Assembly (NCBI RefSeq): GCF_014199535.1
Contig: NZ_JACHNV010000003.1
Span: 864,366 to 928,365 of the forward strand
Direction: 5' to 3'
Length of the DNA: 64,000 bases
Source of the DNA: Hymenobacter latericoloratus
Lineage (GTDB): Bacteria > Bacteroidota > Bacteroidia > Cytophagales > Hymenobacteraceae
The notes below the pieces were generated by a model. The model made no database searches. It was given only the letters and a program-made list of their open reading frames with translations, and was not told the DNA's origin. Position numbers and translations under genes: made by a program. This document shows positions 1 to 8,905 of this stretch, one piece after another. Positions within the stretch are counted from its first letter, which is position 1, and each line of letters starts with the position of its first letter.

Positions 1-121
1 CTTCCAGCCGCTCCCGGCGCCGGCCTGCTAGGACCAGCCGGAAACCGGCCTTACCCAGCGCCAGGGCCGTGGCGCGCCCAATGCCCGAGGAAGCCCCCGT
101 AATCAATGCTGTTTTCGTCAT
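1..121 (-). CDS. SDR-family oxidoreductase, N-terminal fragment
   Basis: Only the first 40 codons lie in the window; the gene runs off the left edge. Reading the minus strand from the ATG at 121 gives MTKTALITGASSGIGRAT, with the Rossmann-fold TGxxxGIG nucleotide-binding motif of short-chain dehydrogenases, followed by a basic GRRRERL stretch after the second strand, a pattern that usually favours NADP(H). Substrate cannot be told from this piece. It starts 15 nt downstream of the porT stop on the same strand, so it may be the last gene of a menG-porT-SDR transcript. Confidence 0.85.
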   Translation of the reverse strand, partial: MTKTALITGASSGIGRATALALGKAGFRLVLAGRRRERLE

Positions 122-136
122 TTCGCGGAAAAAAGG

Positions 137-949
137 TTAGCGGCCCGACCAGATGTTCAGGTACAGGGTTACGGTGTTGCTTTTCATGCTCTGCAGGCTG
201 CGGCTGTACACGTCGGTGCCGGGCTTGTAGAGGTTGCGGAGGCCGTGGGAAAAGCGCAGTTCAGGCGAGAACTTGAAGAAGGGGTAAAACAGGTCCAGCC
301 CTACCCCATACTCCAGCGCGATGTCGCTGCTCTGAGCCTGCAGCAGGTTTACCTCGGGGTCTTTGCGGCGGTTCCCGATGTTGAAGCTGGGCCGCACGCC
401 CCCGATAATGTACACCCGCGAGTTGCGCCGCCGCTCCGATTTCAGCTTGAACAGCACCGGCAAATCAACCTGCGTACTGCCTATTTCCTGATCCTCAATC
501 TCGGCGGGGTCGTTGCTGGTTTGCGGTGAGTAGCCGTAGGGCTTGAACTCAATCCGGCGGGTCAGAAAGCTCACGCCCGGCGAGAAGTTCAGGGCGCCGT
601 AGTCGCCCACCCGGAGGTCGCTCAGAAAGCCCACCGAGAAGCCGGGACTAATGATGGAGTTGGCCGACACGCCCTGGCCGGGGTAGCCCGCAGCCTGCTC
701 AATCTTGTAGCGCGAAAAATGCGGGGCCACGTACATACCCAGGTGCAGCCACCGGTTGTCGTAGCCCGGCAGGTTATCTACCGTCACTGATTTCACTTGT
801 CCGTTGCGGCCGCGGCTGGCGCTGGTCCGGCTCTTGCGCTGGGCCTGGGCACTGAAGGGCAGCACGCCCAGGGCCACGGCCAGCAGCGCCAAGCGGGTTA
901 CTTTTGAGCCGTGTAAATAGAGCTGATGCCGAACGTGAGGGGTTGCCAT
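137..949 (-). CDS. porT: PorT-type outer-membrane beta-barrel protein (T9SS-associated)
   Basis: 270 aa. N-terminal signal peptide (basic residues, [17 protein letters not shown], cut near residue 36), then alternating beta-strand-like segments typical of an outer-membrane porin-family barrel (conserved '[15 protein letters not shown]' and '[13 protein letters not shown]' strands, final strands ending in an aromatic-rich tail). PorT is a component of the type IX secretion system and is commonly encoded beside menG/ubiE in Bacteroidota, the arrangement seen here. The ATG overlaps the 3' end of menG by 52 bp in another frame; no later ATG or GTG precedes the signal peptide, so this start is retained. 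The call rests on length, barrel look and neighbourhood; a generic 'porin family' protein is the alternative. Confidence 0.75.
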   Translation of the reverse strand: MATPHVRHQLYLHGSKVTRLALLAVALGVLPFSAQAQRKSRTSASRGRNGQVKSVTVDNLPGYDNRWLHLGMYVAPHFSRYKIEQAAGYPGQGVSANSIISPGFSVGFLSDLRVGDYGALNFSPGVSFLTRRIEFKPYGYSPQTSNDPAEIEDQEIGSTQVDLPVLFKLKSERRRNSRVYIIGGVRPSFNIGNRRKDPEVNLLQAQSSDIALEYGVGLDLFYPFFKFSPELRFSHGLRNLYKPGTDVYSRSLQSMKSNTVTLYLNIWSGR

Positions 950-1626
950 GCGGGAGAGTTAAAGCCAATTTTACGCAGGATGGCCAGGAAATCCTGTCCG
1001 TCCGGGAAGGCCTGCACCGATTCGGGCAGGTAGGTGTAGGCGGCGCGGTCTTTGGAAATCAATTTCCCGAACACCGGCAGAATATTCTTGAAGTAGAAGT
1101 TGTAGGCCTGCTTCATGGGGAAGGCCGTGGGCTTGGAAAACTCCAGCACTACCATTTTGCCGCCGGGCCGCAGCACCCGCCGCATTTCGGCCAGTCCCTT
1201 TTCCAGGTTCTCGAAGTTGCGCACCCCGAAAGAGGCCGTCACGGCATCGAAGTGGTTGTCGGGAAACGGCAGGTTCTCGGAGTCGCCCAGCTCCAGCCGG
1301 ATGCGGTGGCTCAGGCCCTTCTGCTCCAGCTTGCGGCGGCCTACCTCCAGCATGCCCTCCGAAATATCCACGCCCGTAATCTGCGCGTCCGGCGTAGAAG
1401 CCCGCAGGGTTTCAATGGCAAAGTCGGCGGTGCCGGTGGCAATGTCCAGAATGCGGGCCGGGCGCAGCTGCTTGAGCTCATTCACGGCCTGCCGACGCCA
1501 GTAGATATCCGTGCCCACGCTCAGAAAGTGGTTCAGGAAGTCATACTTGCCGGCAATGCTGTTGAACATCTGGGCCACCTGCGACTTTTTGCCGGCGGCG
1601 TCATCTTTATAGGGTACTACGGACAT
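898..1626 (-). CDS. ubiE: Demethylmenaquinone methyltransferase MenG/UbiE
   Basis: 242 aa from the internal ATG at 1626 ([20 protein letters not shown]); an upstream in-frame ATG at 1692 would add 22 residues that look like 5' leader. Class I SAM-dependent methyltransferase: motif I '[12 protein letters not shown]', motif '[12 protein letters not shown]', and the UbiE signature '[25 protein letters not shown]' followed by '[15 protein letters not shown]'. It converts demethylmenaquinone to menaquinone, the last step of the quinone pathway used by aerobic Bacteroidota. The gene overlaps porT (downstream) and is separated from the upstream OmpA-type gene by a strong terminator, so it probably has its own promoter in the 1627-1700 interval. 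Confidence 0.95.
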   Translation of the reverse strand: MSVVPYKDDAAGKKSQVAQMFNSIAGKYDFLNHFLSVGTDIYWRRQAVNELKQLRPARILDIATGTADFAIETLRASTPDAQITGVDISEGMLEVGRRKLEQKGLSHRIRLELGDSENLPFPDNHFDAVTASFGVRNFENLEKGLAEMRRVLRPGGKMVVLEFSKPTAFPMKQAYNFYFKNILPVFGKLISKDRAAYTYLPESVQAFPDGQDFLAILRKIGFNSPAWQPLTFGISSIYTAQK

Positions 1627-1702
1627 ATTTCTCAGGGCGAAGAACGAGGAAACGGGGGCGAAATTGCCCAAATAGAACGGGCCCGCCCGCATTATGTTGA
1701 AA

Positions 1703-1737
1703 AAAAACGGGTCGGACTGTTAGCCCGACCCGTTTTT
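1703..1737 (-). terminator. Rho-independent terminator after the PorE-like gene
   Basis: Perfect 13-bp stem (1703-1715 paired with 1725-1737) around a 9-nt loop, with A-runs on one side and T-runs on the other so that it works on the minus strand, where it lies 19 nt past the stop of the OmpA-domain gene. Confidence 0.85.
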
Positions 1738-1755
1738 CCGTCAGCAGACAACGGT

Positions 1756-4017
1756 TTAGTCGTTGTCCGTCTTCACTTTGGTTTTCGATCCATCGGCTTC
1801 CTTGGCCTTCGAGTCGATGGTCCCATCCTTGGTGATGGTCTTGCTCTTCTCGTCGTTGGCGCCTTTGGTTTTCACTTTCACCTTGTCGCTGTCCTCGTCC
1901 ACCTTGGTTTTCACCTTGGTGCCATCGGGCAGCTTGGCCTTGCTCTTGCCGGGCTGCAGGGGGGTAGTGGTGCGGGTGGCCGACGAGCTGGAAGAGGAGC
2001 TGGAGGTAGAAGTGCCGGTAGCACCACCGCCCGCCGAGGGGTTGGTGAGCTGCGGAGCGGCTTCACCTTCTTTCACAATCACGCGGAACTCCACGCGGCG
2101 GTTCAGCTGCATGTTCTCCGGCGAATCGTTGGCCGCGGCCGGGCGACGCTCGCCGTAGCTAACCGTGACCATGCGCGTTTCCGAAACCCCCGACTTTTTC
2201 AGGTAGTTGTAGGCCGCGTCGGAGCGGTTCTGGCCCAGCACCATGTTGTACTCGTCGGTGTTGCGCGAGTCGCAGTGGCCCTCGATGGAGATGTTCACGC
2301 CGGGGTTGGCCTTCAGGATGCGGCTGATGTTGTCCAGCTCCGTAATCGACTCCGGCCGCAGCTTGTACTTATCCGTGTCGAAGTAGATTTTCTTGAACTG
2401 CGCGAACTGAGTGCCGCTGGTATCCACGTAGGGCACGTAGAAATCCTTCTCGATAACGGTCGAGTCGTTGGTCGAAATCGGAACGGCAAATTCCTGCGTC
2501 TCAATGTTCTTCCCGTCTTTCGATACGGCTACCTGGTAGCTACGGCCCGACAGCACGTTCACCTGGTAGTCGCCGGTTTCGGGCTTGGTTACGTCGCGGT
2601 AGCTCAGGGCCGTTTTATCGGCCTGGGTGCCGCTGAACACCAGCTCCACGCCCGGAATAACGGTGCTGTCGCGCTGCGACAGTACCCGACCCCGGATGAT
2701 GGCGTTCTTGATATAGTTGATGGTGTAGATGTCCTTCTCCCCGTAACCCCCAATGCGGTACGACGAGAGGTAGGCGTAGCTGCCATCCGGGCTCAGGCGG
2801 TAGTACGAGTCATCATCGGGGGTATTAACGGGGTAGCCCATGTTCTCGGGGCGGCCCCACTTGTTGCCCACTGAGTCCCACTCCGACTTGAAGATGTCGT
2901 AGCCGCCCATGGTGTTGTGGCCGCGCGAGGAGAAGTACAGGGTTTTGCCGTCCTTGCTCAGGTAGGGGCTGTCATCGTCGTACACCGTGTTAATGGCGTT
3001 GCCGATGCTCTTGGCCGGACCCCAGTCGCCGCCGGGCTGGCGGGTGGAGTAGTAAATATCGAGGGTGCCTTCCTCGGAATATTTGGCCGTGGAAAAGTAA
3101 ATAGTCAGGCCATCGGGCGTAATGTAGGCGTCCCCTTCATAAGCCTTGGAGTTTACGTTGCCGTTGAGTTTTTTAGGAGCCGTCCAGTCACCGCCCGACT
3201 TCTCGGTGTAGAAGAAGTCGCCGTTTTCGTCCTGGCGGTACATCAGCATCTTGGTGTCGTTGTCGAACACCTGAATGGAGGCATCGTGGCCTTTCCCGTT
3301 CAGCACGCCGCTCAGGGAACGGGGCTTTTCCCAGTTCTCGTCGTCGATGCGCTTGGCCTCGAAGATATCCTCGAAGTATTCGCCGTCGGAAGCCAGGTTG
3401 CCGCCTTTCTTACCCTCAGCATTGCCGGCGCCGGTTACGTTTTCACCCCGCGAGGTGAAAAGCAACAACTTGTCGTCGCCGGAAATTACGGGGCTGTGCT
3501 CCGAGTACTGGGTGTTGATAGTGGGCCCCAGGTTCTTCACGAAGATATCCTTGGGGCTGTTGAACTGTACTTTGGCGTTTTTGCTGTGCTGGATCAGCTG
3601 AGCCAGTTCCTTTTTGCGCGTGTCTTTGCTTTTGAGGGTAGCGTTGTAGGCCTGAAAGTGAGAAATAGCCTCATCAAAGTTGTAGTTCAGGTGGTCTACC
3701 CGGCCCAGCCAATATTCAATGTCCTTCGAGACGTTTTTCTTGAGTCGCTGCGCCTTATAGATATAGTCGCTGGCTTTCTCTTTATCGAAGGACATGTAAG
3801 CAATACCCGCCCGGAACAATGCCTGCGCATTGTTTGGCTCCTTGGCCAACACTTGTTCGTAGTAAGGAATGGAGGCCCGGTAGTTTTCCTGATTGAAAAA
3901 CTTGTTTGCCGTCTTCAGTTGCTTGCGCGTGCTTTGAGCCAGGGTAGGCTGGGCCATAGCAGCCGTAAGCGCGAAGGCGCACGAGGCTTTCAATAACCTT
4001 CTGACTAAGTTGTCCAT
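1756..4017 (-). CDS. OmpA-family protein with TPR, propeller and CRD modules (PorE-like)
   Basis: 753 aa from ATG 4017, chosen because it places a clean signal peptide (LLKASCAFALTAAMAQPTLAQ) at the N-terminus. Order of modules: TPR-like repeats (about 25-130), WD40/PD40-type propeller blades (about 150-430, recurring 'LLFTSRG', 'YFSTAKY', 'LYFSSRG', 'AYLSSYR' strands), a carboxypeptidase-regulatory-like fold (about 450-540), then an OmpA C-terminal domain (about 560-670) with the peptidoglycan-binding signature 'IEGHCDSRNTDEYN' and 'LGQNRSDAAYNYL'. This is the architecture of PorE (PG1058), the T9SS component that anchors to peptidoglycan; many Bacteroidota have paralogues, so the specific name is an inference. 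The last ~75 residues are unusual: a Ser/Thr run and then Lys/Asp-rich 'KVKTK' repeats. Confidence 0.85.
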   Translation of the reverse strand: MDNLVRRLLKASCAFALTAAMAQPTLAQSTRKQLKTANKFFNQENYRASIPYYEQVLAKEPNNAQALFRAGIAYMSFDKEKASDYIYKAQRLKKNVSKDIEYWLGRVDHLNYNFDEAISHFQAYNATLKSKDTRKKELAQLIQHSKNAKVQFNSPKDIFVKNLGPTINTQYSEHSPVISGDDKLLLFTSRGENVTGAGNAEGKKGGNLASDGEYFEDIFEAKRIDDENWEKPRSLSGVLNGKGHDASIQVFDNDTKMLMYRQDENGDFFYTEKSGGDWTAPKKLNGNVNSKAYEGDAYITPDGLTIYFSTAKYSEEGTLDIYYSTRQPGGDWGPAKSIGNAINTVYDDDSPYLSKDGKTLYFSSRGHNTMGGYDIFKSEWDSVGNKWGRPENMGYPVNTPDDDSYYRLSPDGSYAYLSSYRIGGYGEKDIYTINYIKNAIIRGRVLSQRDSTVIPGVELVFSGTQADKTALSYRDVTKPETGDYQVNVLSGRSYQVAVSKDGKNIETQEFAVPISTNDSTVIEKDFYVPYVDTSGTQFAQFKKIYFDTDKYKLRPESITELDNISRILKANPGVNISIEGHCDSRNTDEYNMVLGQNRSDAAYNYLKKSGVSETRMVTVSYGERRPAAANDSPENMQLNRRVEFRVIVKEGEAAPQLTNPSAGGGATGTSTSSSSSSSSATRTTTPLQPGKSKAKLPDGTKVKTKVDEDSDKVKVKTKGANDEKSKTITKDGTIDSKAKEADGSKTKVKTDND

Positions 4018-4235
4018 TGTTGGAGGGGTTAGGGAAATAAGGAGTTGCAAAGGAGGAGTTGAGAAATGCCGTACACCGGCTGTGCGGGCACTTTTTCAGG
4101 AGTTGCCTCTTATACTGAAAACCTGCCTTAGGGTTGAGGCAGGCGGGGCGAAAATGTGAAGCAGACGCGAAACTTGCATCGTTTTCCTTCTAGTTTCGCC
4201 GCTATACACTGCCGTACAATCAGGTAATCAGCGGG

Positions 4236-4243
4236 CAAAGATA
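4236..4243 (-). promoter_or_regulatory. Possible -7 promoter element upstream of the PorE-like gene
   Basis: Minus strand reads TATCTTTG, matching the Bacteroidota -7 consensus TAnnTTTG. Transcription would start near 4230, giving a leader of about 210 nt. No TTG is seen at the proper -33 distance, so it is weaker than the element at 4359. Confidence 0.4.
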
Positions 4244-4358
4244 GAAATTCTATAATACGACCTTAGCCGTATCCAATTATGTGCAATAAGGGTAGTGAAA
4301 AGAAAAAGAAATGGAGTTTTCTTCTTCTAAGCCATAACTACGGCCATTCCTGACCGCA

Positions 4359-4366
4359 CAAATATA
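4359..4366 (-). promoter_or_regulatory. Bacteroidota-type promoter for the PorE-like gene
   Basis: Minus strand reads TATATTTG (TAnnTTTG) preceded, 18 nt upstream, by TTG at the expected -33 place. Start of transcription expected near 4352, leaving a leader of about 335 nt that contains a 7-bp stem-loop at 4122-4143. The whole 4018-4465 gap between the divergent PorE-like gene and engB is AT-rich and holds only these promoter elements; no gene is seen. Confidence 0.6.
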
Positions 4367-4435
4367 GTCTGACTACTTAAACTACAAGGTTTTTCCTTAA
4401 AAAATTATGAATCTACCCGGTAGCTGCTGAATATC

Positions 4436-4443
4436 TACCTTTG
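4436..4443 (+). promoter_or_regulatory. Promoter -7 element of engB
   Basis: TACCTTTG, a full match to TAnnTTTG, ending 22 nt before the engB ATG. It predicts a short leader of about 17 nt. A clear -33 TTG is not visible. Confidence 0.5.
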
Positions 4444-4465
4444 CCCTACAGTTTACGCTTGGCTT

Positions 4466-5083
4466 ATGAATATCCAGGAAGCAAAATTTCTGATGAGTAA
4501 CTCCCGCGTGGAGGATTGTCCGCCCCCCACGCTGCCGGAGTACGCCTTTATCGGCCGGTCCAACGTGGGCAAATCGTCGCTGATTAATATGCTGACGGGC
4601 CAGAAGGGCTTGGCCAAAACGTCTTCTCTTCCTGGCAAAACGCAATTAATCAACCACTTCTTAATAAATAGTACGTGGTATCTGGTTGATTTACCCGGCT
4701 ACGGGTATGCGCGCGTCAGCAAGGAATCGAGGGTAAAATGGAGCCGCATGATTAATTATTATCTGCGCAAGCGCGAGAATCTGGCGTGCGTGTTTGTGTT
4801 GCTCGACTCGCGGCATGCACCACAAGCCGTGGACCTGGAATTTATGGAGCAGTTGGGCAGCGAGGGGGTACCGTTCGTTATGGTCTTTACGAAAGCCGAC
4901 AAACAATCCGCCACCCGCACGCAACAGAATGTGGCCGCCTACCTGCAAACCATGGAGCAAACCTGGGACGAAGTGCCTCGTCATTTTATTACGTCGGCGG
5001 AGGAAAAGACCGGGCGGGAAGATATTTTACAATTCATTGCGGAGGTAAATCAGCAGCTCGCGCAAGAGGCCGATAATACGTAA
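4466..5083 (+). CDS. engB: Ribosome biogenesis GTP-binding protein EngB (YihA/YsxC)
   Basis: 205 aa, the usual length. GTPase motifs in order: G1 GRSNVGKSS (30-38), G2 threonine in the 'TSSLPGKTQ' stretch (52-60), G3 DLPGYG (75-80), G4 TKAD (142-145). EngB is an essential GTPase for maturation of the large ribosomal subunit. ATG 4466 follows a well-placed -7 element and begins directly with the family N-terminus (MNIQEAKFLMSN). It faces away from the PorE-like gene and is followed by a TonB-domain gene after a 77-nt gap. Confidence 0.95.
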   Translation: MNIQEAKFLMSNSRVEDCPPPTLPEYAFIGRSNVGKSSLINMLTGQKGLAKTSSLPGKTQLINHFLINSTWYLVDLPGYGYARVSKESRVKWSRMINYYLRKRENLACVFVLLDSRHAPQAVDLEFMEQLGSEGVPFVMVFTKADKQSATRTQQNVAAYLQTMEQTWDEVPRHFITSAEEKTGREDILQFIAEVNQQLAQEADNT

Positions 5084-5160
5084 ATTGGCCCCGTAATTGC
5101 CCCGTGCGGCCCGGCCTCGCAGCCGTTGTATCTCTCGTCTGTTTCTTGCTACCTTTTTTT

Positions 5161-5628
5161 ATGAAAAAACTGCCCGTTCTGCTGGGTATTGGGTTGCTGG
5201 CTTGCTCTACGGCGGCCGTAGCCCAGAAGACCAAAGTAAAAATCAAAGCCGATGGCCCGGCGCCGGAAGCAGCCACCGAGGCGCCGGCCCAGACGGCCCC
5301 GGCCCACGCCCCCAAAGCCATTCCGGTAGCCGAATACTATGAAGGCGGCCAGGAAGCCATGTACGCCTTTATTGAGAAGGAGCTGAAGTACCCCATTATG
5401 GCCCGGCGCAACCGCATTCAGGGCCAGTGCATTGTGAGCTTCACCCTGAACACCGACGGCACCATGTCGGGCATTAAGCTGGTGAAGAACATTGGCGGCG
5501 GCTGCGGCGAGGAAGCCCTGCGCGTGGTGCGCCTGCTCAAGTTCAAGAAGCCCGATTACGCCATTCTGACCAGCCTGCCGGTTACCTTCAAGCTGCCCGC
5601 GCCCGGGCAGGCCGCCGCAACTGAGTAA
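5161..5628 (+). CDS. TonB C-terminal-domain protein
   Basis: 155 aa from ATG 5161, selected because it begins with a signal peptide (MKKLPVLLGIGLLACSTAAVAQ); the longer ORF from 5104 would put hydrophobic leader sequence ahead of it. After a Pro/Ala-rich spacer (about 30-60) comes a TonB-type C-terminal domain (about 75-145) with 'YPIMARRNRIQGQCIVSF', 'NTDGTMSGIKLVKNIGGG' and 'EALRVVRLL'. Unlike a true TonB it has a cleavable signal rather than an N-terminal anchor that stays in the membrane, so it is more likely a periplasmic TonB-fold protein than the energy transducer. Function not known. Confidence 0.8.
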   Translation: MKKLPVLLGIGLLACSTAAVAQKTKVKIKADGPAPEAATEAPAQTAPAHAPKAIPVAEYYEGGQEAMYAFIEKELKYPIMARRNRIQGQCIVSFTLNTDGTMSGIKLVKNIGGGCGEEALRVVRLLKFKKPDYAILTSLPVTFKLPAPGQAAATE

Positions 5629-5657
5629 CTTCGCACTTTCAACAACTGCTTTTTCCT

Positions 5658-6245
5658 ATGCCCTACGACCTGAAGGAAGTTGCCGCCATCAGCGGAATGC
5701 CCGGTCTGTACCGCCTGCTCAAACCCACCCGCGCCGGCGTTATCATTGAAGCCCTCGACGGCAAAGGCACCCGCTCCGTGGCTTCGGCCCGCAACAAGGT
5801 GTCGTTGCTCCACGAAATTTCCATCTACACCCAGGACTACGACCAGACGGTGCCCCTGACGGAAGTATTCGACCGGATTCACCAGAAACACGGCGCCGAG
5901 CTGAGCCTGACCCACAAGTCGGACGACCGGGACCTGACCAGCTTCATGGCCGACATCATGCCCGACTACGACCGGGACCGGGTGTACATGTCGGATATTA
6001 AGAAGCTGGTACAGTGGTACAACACCGTCAGCAAGCGCCTGGAGTATCAGGCCCCGGCCGAGGAAGATGAATCAGCAGCGGCCGGCAAGGAGCAAGCCGC
6101 CCCGGAGGAAGTTGCTACCGCTGATGAAGCCCTGAGCACGGCTGGCATTATTCCGGCTACGGAGGAAACCAATGCCGCCGGCAGCCCCGAAGCCGCTACC
6201 GAGGCCAAGCCGGCCAAAAAAGCCCCTAAGAAAAAGGCTGAGTAG
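5658..6245 (+). CDS. DUF5606 domain protein
   Basis: 195 aa. Residues 1-135 match the Bacteroidota-specific DUF5606 family by their look: 'LKEVAAISGMPGLYRLLKPT', 'GVIIEALD', 'SLLHEISIYT', 'VPLTEVF', 'YMSDIKKLVQWYN'. The C-terminal 60 residues are a low-complexity Ala/Glu-rich tail ending in a lysine cluster (KKAPKKKAE). It is cytoplasmic (no signal) and follows the TonB-domain gene by 29 nt, so they may be co-transcribed. Molecular role unknown. Confidence 0.8.
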   Translation: MPYDLKEVAAISGMPGLYRLLKPTRAGVIIEALDGKGTRSVASARNKVSLLHEISIYTQDYDQTVPLTEVFDRIHQKHGAELSLTHKSDDRDLTSFMADIMPDYDRDRVYMSDIKKLVQWYNTVSKRLEYQAPAEEDESAAAGKEQAAPEEVATADEALSTAGIIPATEETNAAGSPEAATEAKPAKKAPKKKAE

Positions 6246-6261
6246 TAACCGCTGCTACCCC

Positions 6262-6313
6262 CTACCCAAGAAGAAGGCCGCCCGGCATGCCGGGCGGCCT
6301 TCTTCTTGGGTAG
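6262..6313. terminator. Bidirectional terminator (26-bp perfect palindrome)
   Basis: Perfectly self-complementary 52 bp, arms 6262-6287 and 6288-6313, centred on GCATGC, lying between the converging DUF5606 and fbp genes. The strong GC stem includes internal A/T tracts; it can end transcription from both sides. Confidence 0.8.
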
Positions 6314-6328
6314 TATCCGGGTTGCTGA

Positions 6329-7357
6329 CTATTCTTTCAGCACGGCATCAGCGGCAAACTCGGCAGCCAGGAATTCCTCCACTTTGTCCACCATGTCGGG
6401 CGAGCCAATGAACAGCGGGCACCGCTCGTGCAGGTCGTGGGGCTCAATCTCCAGGGTGCGGCGGCGGCCGTTGCTGGACTTGCCGCCCGCCTGCTCCACA
6501 ATGAAGGCCAGCGGATTACACTCGTACATGAGACGCAGCTTACCGTTGGGCGCTTTGCGGGAGGTAGGGTACATATAAATGCCGCCCTTGAGCAGGTTGC
6601 GGTGGAAATCGGCCACCAAAGAGCCAATGTAGCGGGCCGAGTAGTTCTGGTCCTTGCAGAAAGCCACAAACCCTTTCATGCCCTCCGAAAAAGACTCCGA
6701 CACGCCCTCATTCACGGAGTAGATAGTGCCCGACTTGGGGGTCTGAATGTTGGGGTGCGAGAGGAAGAACTCGCCCAGGGAAGGCTCGTAGGTGAAGCCG
6801 TTTACGCCGTTGCCGGTGGTGTACACCAGCATAGTGCTGGAGCCGTAAATCACGTAGCCGGCCGCTACCTGGTGGGTGCCCGTCTGGAGGCAGTCCTGGC
6901 GGGTGCCTTCCGTACCGGAAGGTGATACGCGCCGGTAAATGCTGAAAATGGTACCAATGGACACGTTCACGTCGATGTTCGAGGAGCCGTCCAGGGGGTC
7001 GATGGCTACCACGTACTTGCCCTGCACGTTGCCGGTCTGAATCATCTCGTCGTCTTCCTCCGAAATGATGGTGCACACCTCGCCCCCGTTGCGCAGGGCC
7101 CGGATAAAGCGAATGTTGGCAATGACATCGAGCTTCTGCTGGTCCTCGCCCTGCACGTTGCGGTTGCCGTAGGCGCCGGCAATATCAATCAGGCCGGAGC
7201 GGTTGATTTCGCGGTTTACGATTTTGGCCGCCAGGGCAATATCGCGCAGCAATTGAGAGAGTTCCCCGGTGGCGTAGGGGAAGTCTTCCTGTTTGCGCAT
7301 GATGAAGCGGTCCAGGGTGGTGCCAACGGGCAGGGCCAGCTTGTCGTGGTTTGTCAT
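6329..7357 (-). CDS. fbp: Class I fructose-1,6-bisphosphatase
   Basis: 342 aa from ATG 7357 ([18 protein letters not shown]); the ORF extends upstream to 7564 but that region carries a promoter and no family sequence. Metal- and substrate-binding motifs: 'IISEEDDE' (97-104), '[13 protein letters not shown]' (117-129), '[20 protein letters not shown]' in the C-terminal half and '[15 protein letters not shown]'. It hydrolyses fructose-1,6-bisphosphate to fructose-6-phosphate, the committed gluconeogenic step, in the cytoplasm. Divergent from aspartate kinase. Confidence 0.97.
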   Translation of the reverse strand: MTNHDKLALPVGTTLDRFIMRKQEDFPYATGELSQLLRDIALAAKIVNREINRSGLIDIAGAYGNRNVQGEDQQKLDVIANIRFIRALRNGGEVCTIISEEDDEMIQTGNVQGKYVVAIDPLDGSSNIDVNVSIGTIFSIYRRVSPSGTEGTRQDCLQTGTHQVAAGYVIYGSSTMLVYTTGNGVNGFTYEPSLGEFFLSHPNIQTPKSGTIYSVNEGVSESFSEGMKGFVAFCKDQNYSARYIGSLVADFHRNLLKGGIYMYPTSRKAPNGKLRLMYECNPLAFIVEQAGGKSSNGRRRTLEIEPHDLHERCPLFIGSPDMVDKVEEFLAAEFAADAVLKE

Positions 7358-7389
7358 GGGTAAGGAAATAGGATGCGGGTGGGAAAGAT

Positions 7390-7397
7390 CAAAATTA
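7390..7397 (-). promoter_or_regulatory. Probable fbp promoter -7 element
   Basis: Minus strand reads TAATTTTG, fitting TAnnTTTG, about 32 nt upstream of the fbp ATG. Leader would be near 27 nt. Confidence 0.5.
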
Positions 7398-7592
7398 ACC
7401 AATTTGCCGGAGTAGCTCGGGCGAAATTTCGCTAACCGGCTTCGGGCGGCGGAATAGCCGGGGTGGGCAACTTCATTTCTTACGGCAAAGAAAGCCGGTG
7501 GCAAACCATGTGGCGCCTGCTGTTTTTCTGCTGCCCTCCGCGGTGCGGCCTGGCCAGTCGGCAAATTCCGCGAACAAAGCAGCGCCTCATCC

Positions 7593-7600
7593 TACCTTTG
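7593..7600 (+). promoter_or_regulatory. Promoter -7 element abutting the aspartate kinase start
   Basis: TACCTTTG ends only 4 nt before the ATG at 7605. At normal spacing transcription would begin at or next to the A of the start codon, giving a leaderless mRNA. No TTG is seen at -33. Confidence 0.5.
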
Positions 7601-7604
7601 GGCC

Positions 7605-8888
7605 ATGCACGCATCGCATCAACTCCGCGTTTATAAGTTTGGCGGCGCTTCGGTCAAGGACGCCGCGGCCATCCGCAACCTCGCCCACATTGTGCACACG
7701 CACGGGGGTAGCGGCCCGCTGCTGATTGTGGTATCGGCCATGGGCAAGACCACCAATGCTCTGGAGGAACTCTTCCAGCTGGCCCACGCCGGCCAGGACT
7801 ACACCGCGCCGCTGGATAGGCTCCGGGAATTTCACCTGGGCGTAGCGCAGGAGTTAGGCGTCGCCGACGAAGCGGCTGCTACCCCTACCCTGACCGGACT
7901 GCTGGAGCAGCTGCAGGATAAGCTGGCTACTCTTTCACCCGGCGAGTTCGACAAGCAGTATGACCAGGTGGTGAGCTTCGGCGAGCTGTTAGCTACGCTG
8001 ATTGTGGCCCGGGCACTGCAGGCCCGGTGGCTCGACTGCCGCCCCCTCATCCGCACCGACCACACCTGGCGCGAGGGCCGCGTGGACTGGCCCACTACGG
8101 AGCGCAACCTGCGCGCCGCCCTACCCCCTCAGCTGCCGCAAGGCCCCGTGGTTACGCAGGGCTTCCTGGGCGGCACTTCCAGCGGGCAAACCACCACCCT
8201 GGGCCGGGAAGGCTCCGACTATACCGCCGCCATTCTGGCTTACTGCCTGGGCGCCGAGTCGGTGACGATATGGAAGGACGTGGCCGGTTTGCTTAACGCT
8301 GACCCCAAGATCTTTGCCGACACAGTGCGCTACCCCGAAATTAGCTACCAGGAAACCATTGAAATGGCCTACTACGGGGCCTCGGTTATTCACCCCAAAA
8401 CCATCAAGCCCCTGGCCGTGCGCGGCATTCCGCTGCTGGTAAAGTCGTTTCTAGACCCCACGGCCGAGGGCACGCGCATCCACGACTGCCGCCACGGCCT
8501 GCTGGCCCCGGCTTTCATCCGGAAAACCAGCCAATGTCTGATTTCTTTTGAGTCTAAGGACCTCACGTTTATATCGGAGGAAAACCTGGAGGTGATTTTT
8601 GGGGCTTTGGCTCAGGTTCGGCTCAAGATCAACCTGATGCAGAACTCGGCCATCAGCTTCTCGGTGTGCACCGATTTCTCGGCTTACCGGCTGGAAAAAC
8701 TGCTGGCCGCGTTGCGCGAGCAGTTTACCATTCACTACAACACGGGCCTGGAGCTGTACACTATCAAGAATTACGATGCGGCTAGCATTCGGCGGCTTAC
8801 GGAGGGTAGGGAGTTGCTGCTGGAGCAGCGCACCCGCCAGACGTTTCAGTTTGTGTGCCGGGGCGGCGAAAACGAGTTTATCAAGTAA
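7605..8888 (+). CDS. lysC: Aspartate kinase (monofunctional, ACT domain)
   Basis: 427 aa. N-terminal kinase signature 'VYKFGGASVKDAAAI' (9-23), substrate loop 'TQGFLGGTSSGQTTTLGREGSDYTAAI', and 'GLLNADPKIF'. The C-terminal ~110 residues contain a regulatory ACT-type region ('SFESKDLTFISEENLEVIFGAL'). It phosphorylates L-aspartate, first step toward lysine, threonine, methionine and diaminopimelate. The ATG sits 4 nt behind a TACCTTTG promoter element and there is no room for a Shine-Dalgarno, but no later Met precedes the KFGG motif, so the start appears right and the message leaderless. Confidence 0.93.
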   Translation: MHASHQLRVYKFGGASVKDAAAIRNLAHIVHTHGGSGPLLIVVSAMGKTTNALEELFQLAHAGQDYTAPLDRLREFHLGVAQELGVADEAAATPTLTGLLEQLQDKLATLSPGEFDKQYDQVVSFGELLATLIVARALQARWLDCRPLIRTDHTWREGRVDWPTTERNLRAALPPQLPQGPVVTQGFLGGTSSGQTTTLGREGSDYTAAILAYCLGAESVTIWKDVAGLLNADPKIFADTVRYPEISYQETIEMAYYGASVIHPKTIKPLAVRGIPLLVKSFLDPTAEGTRIHDCRHGLLAPAFIRKTSQCLISFESKDLTFISEENLEVIFGALAQVRLKINLMQNSAISFSVCTDFSAYRLEKLLAALREQFTIHYNTGLELYTIKNYDAASIRRLTEGRELLLEQRTRQTFQFVCRGGENEFIK

Positions 8889-8905
8889 GCAGCCCGCTGG
8901 TTTTC

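Noticed and set aside
904..2874. 656-aa plus-strand ORF opposite menG and the PorE-like gene
   Set aside because: Antisense shadow of two well-supported genes in GC-rich DNA; composition (Val/Gly/Arg/His) is typical of such shadows and no domain is visible.
7358..7604. Lysine riboswitch before aspartate kinase
   Set aside because: The only promoter-like element lies next to the ATG and no long structured leader is seen.
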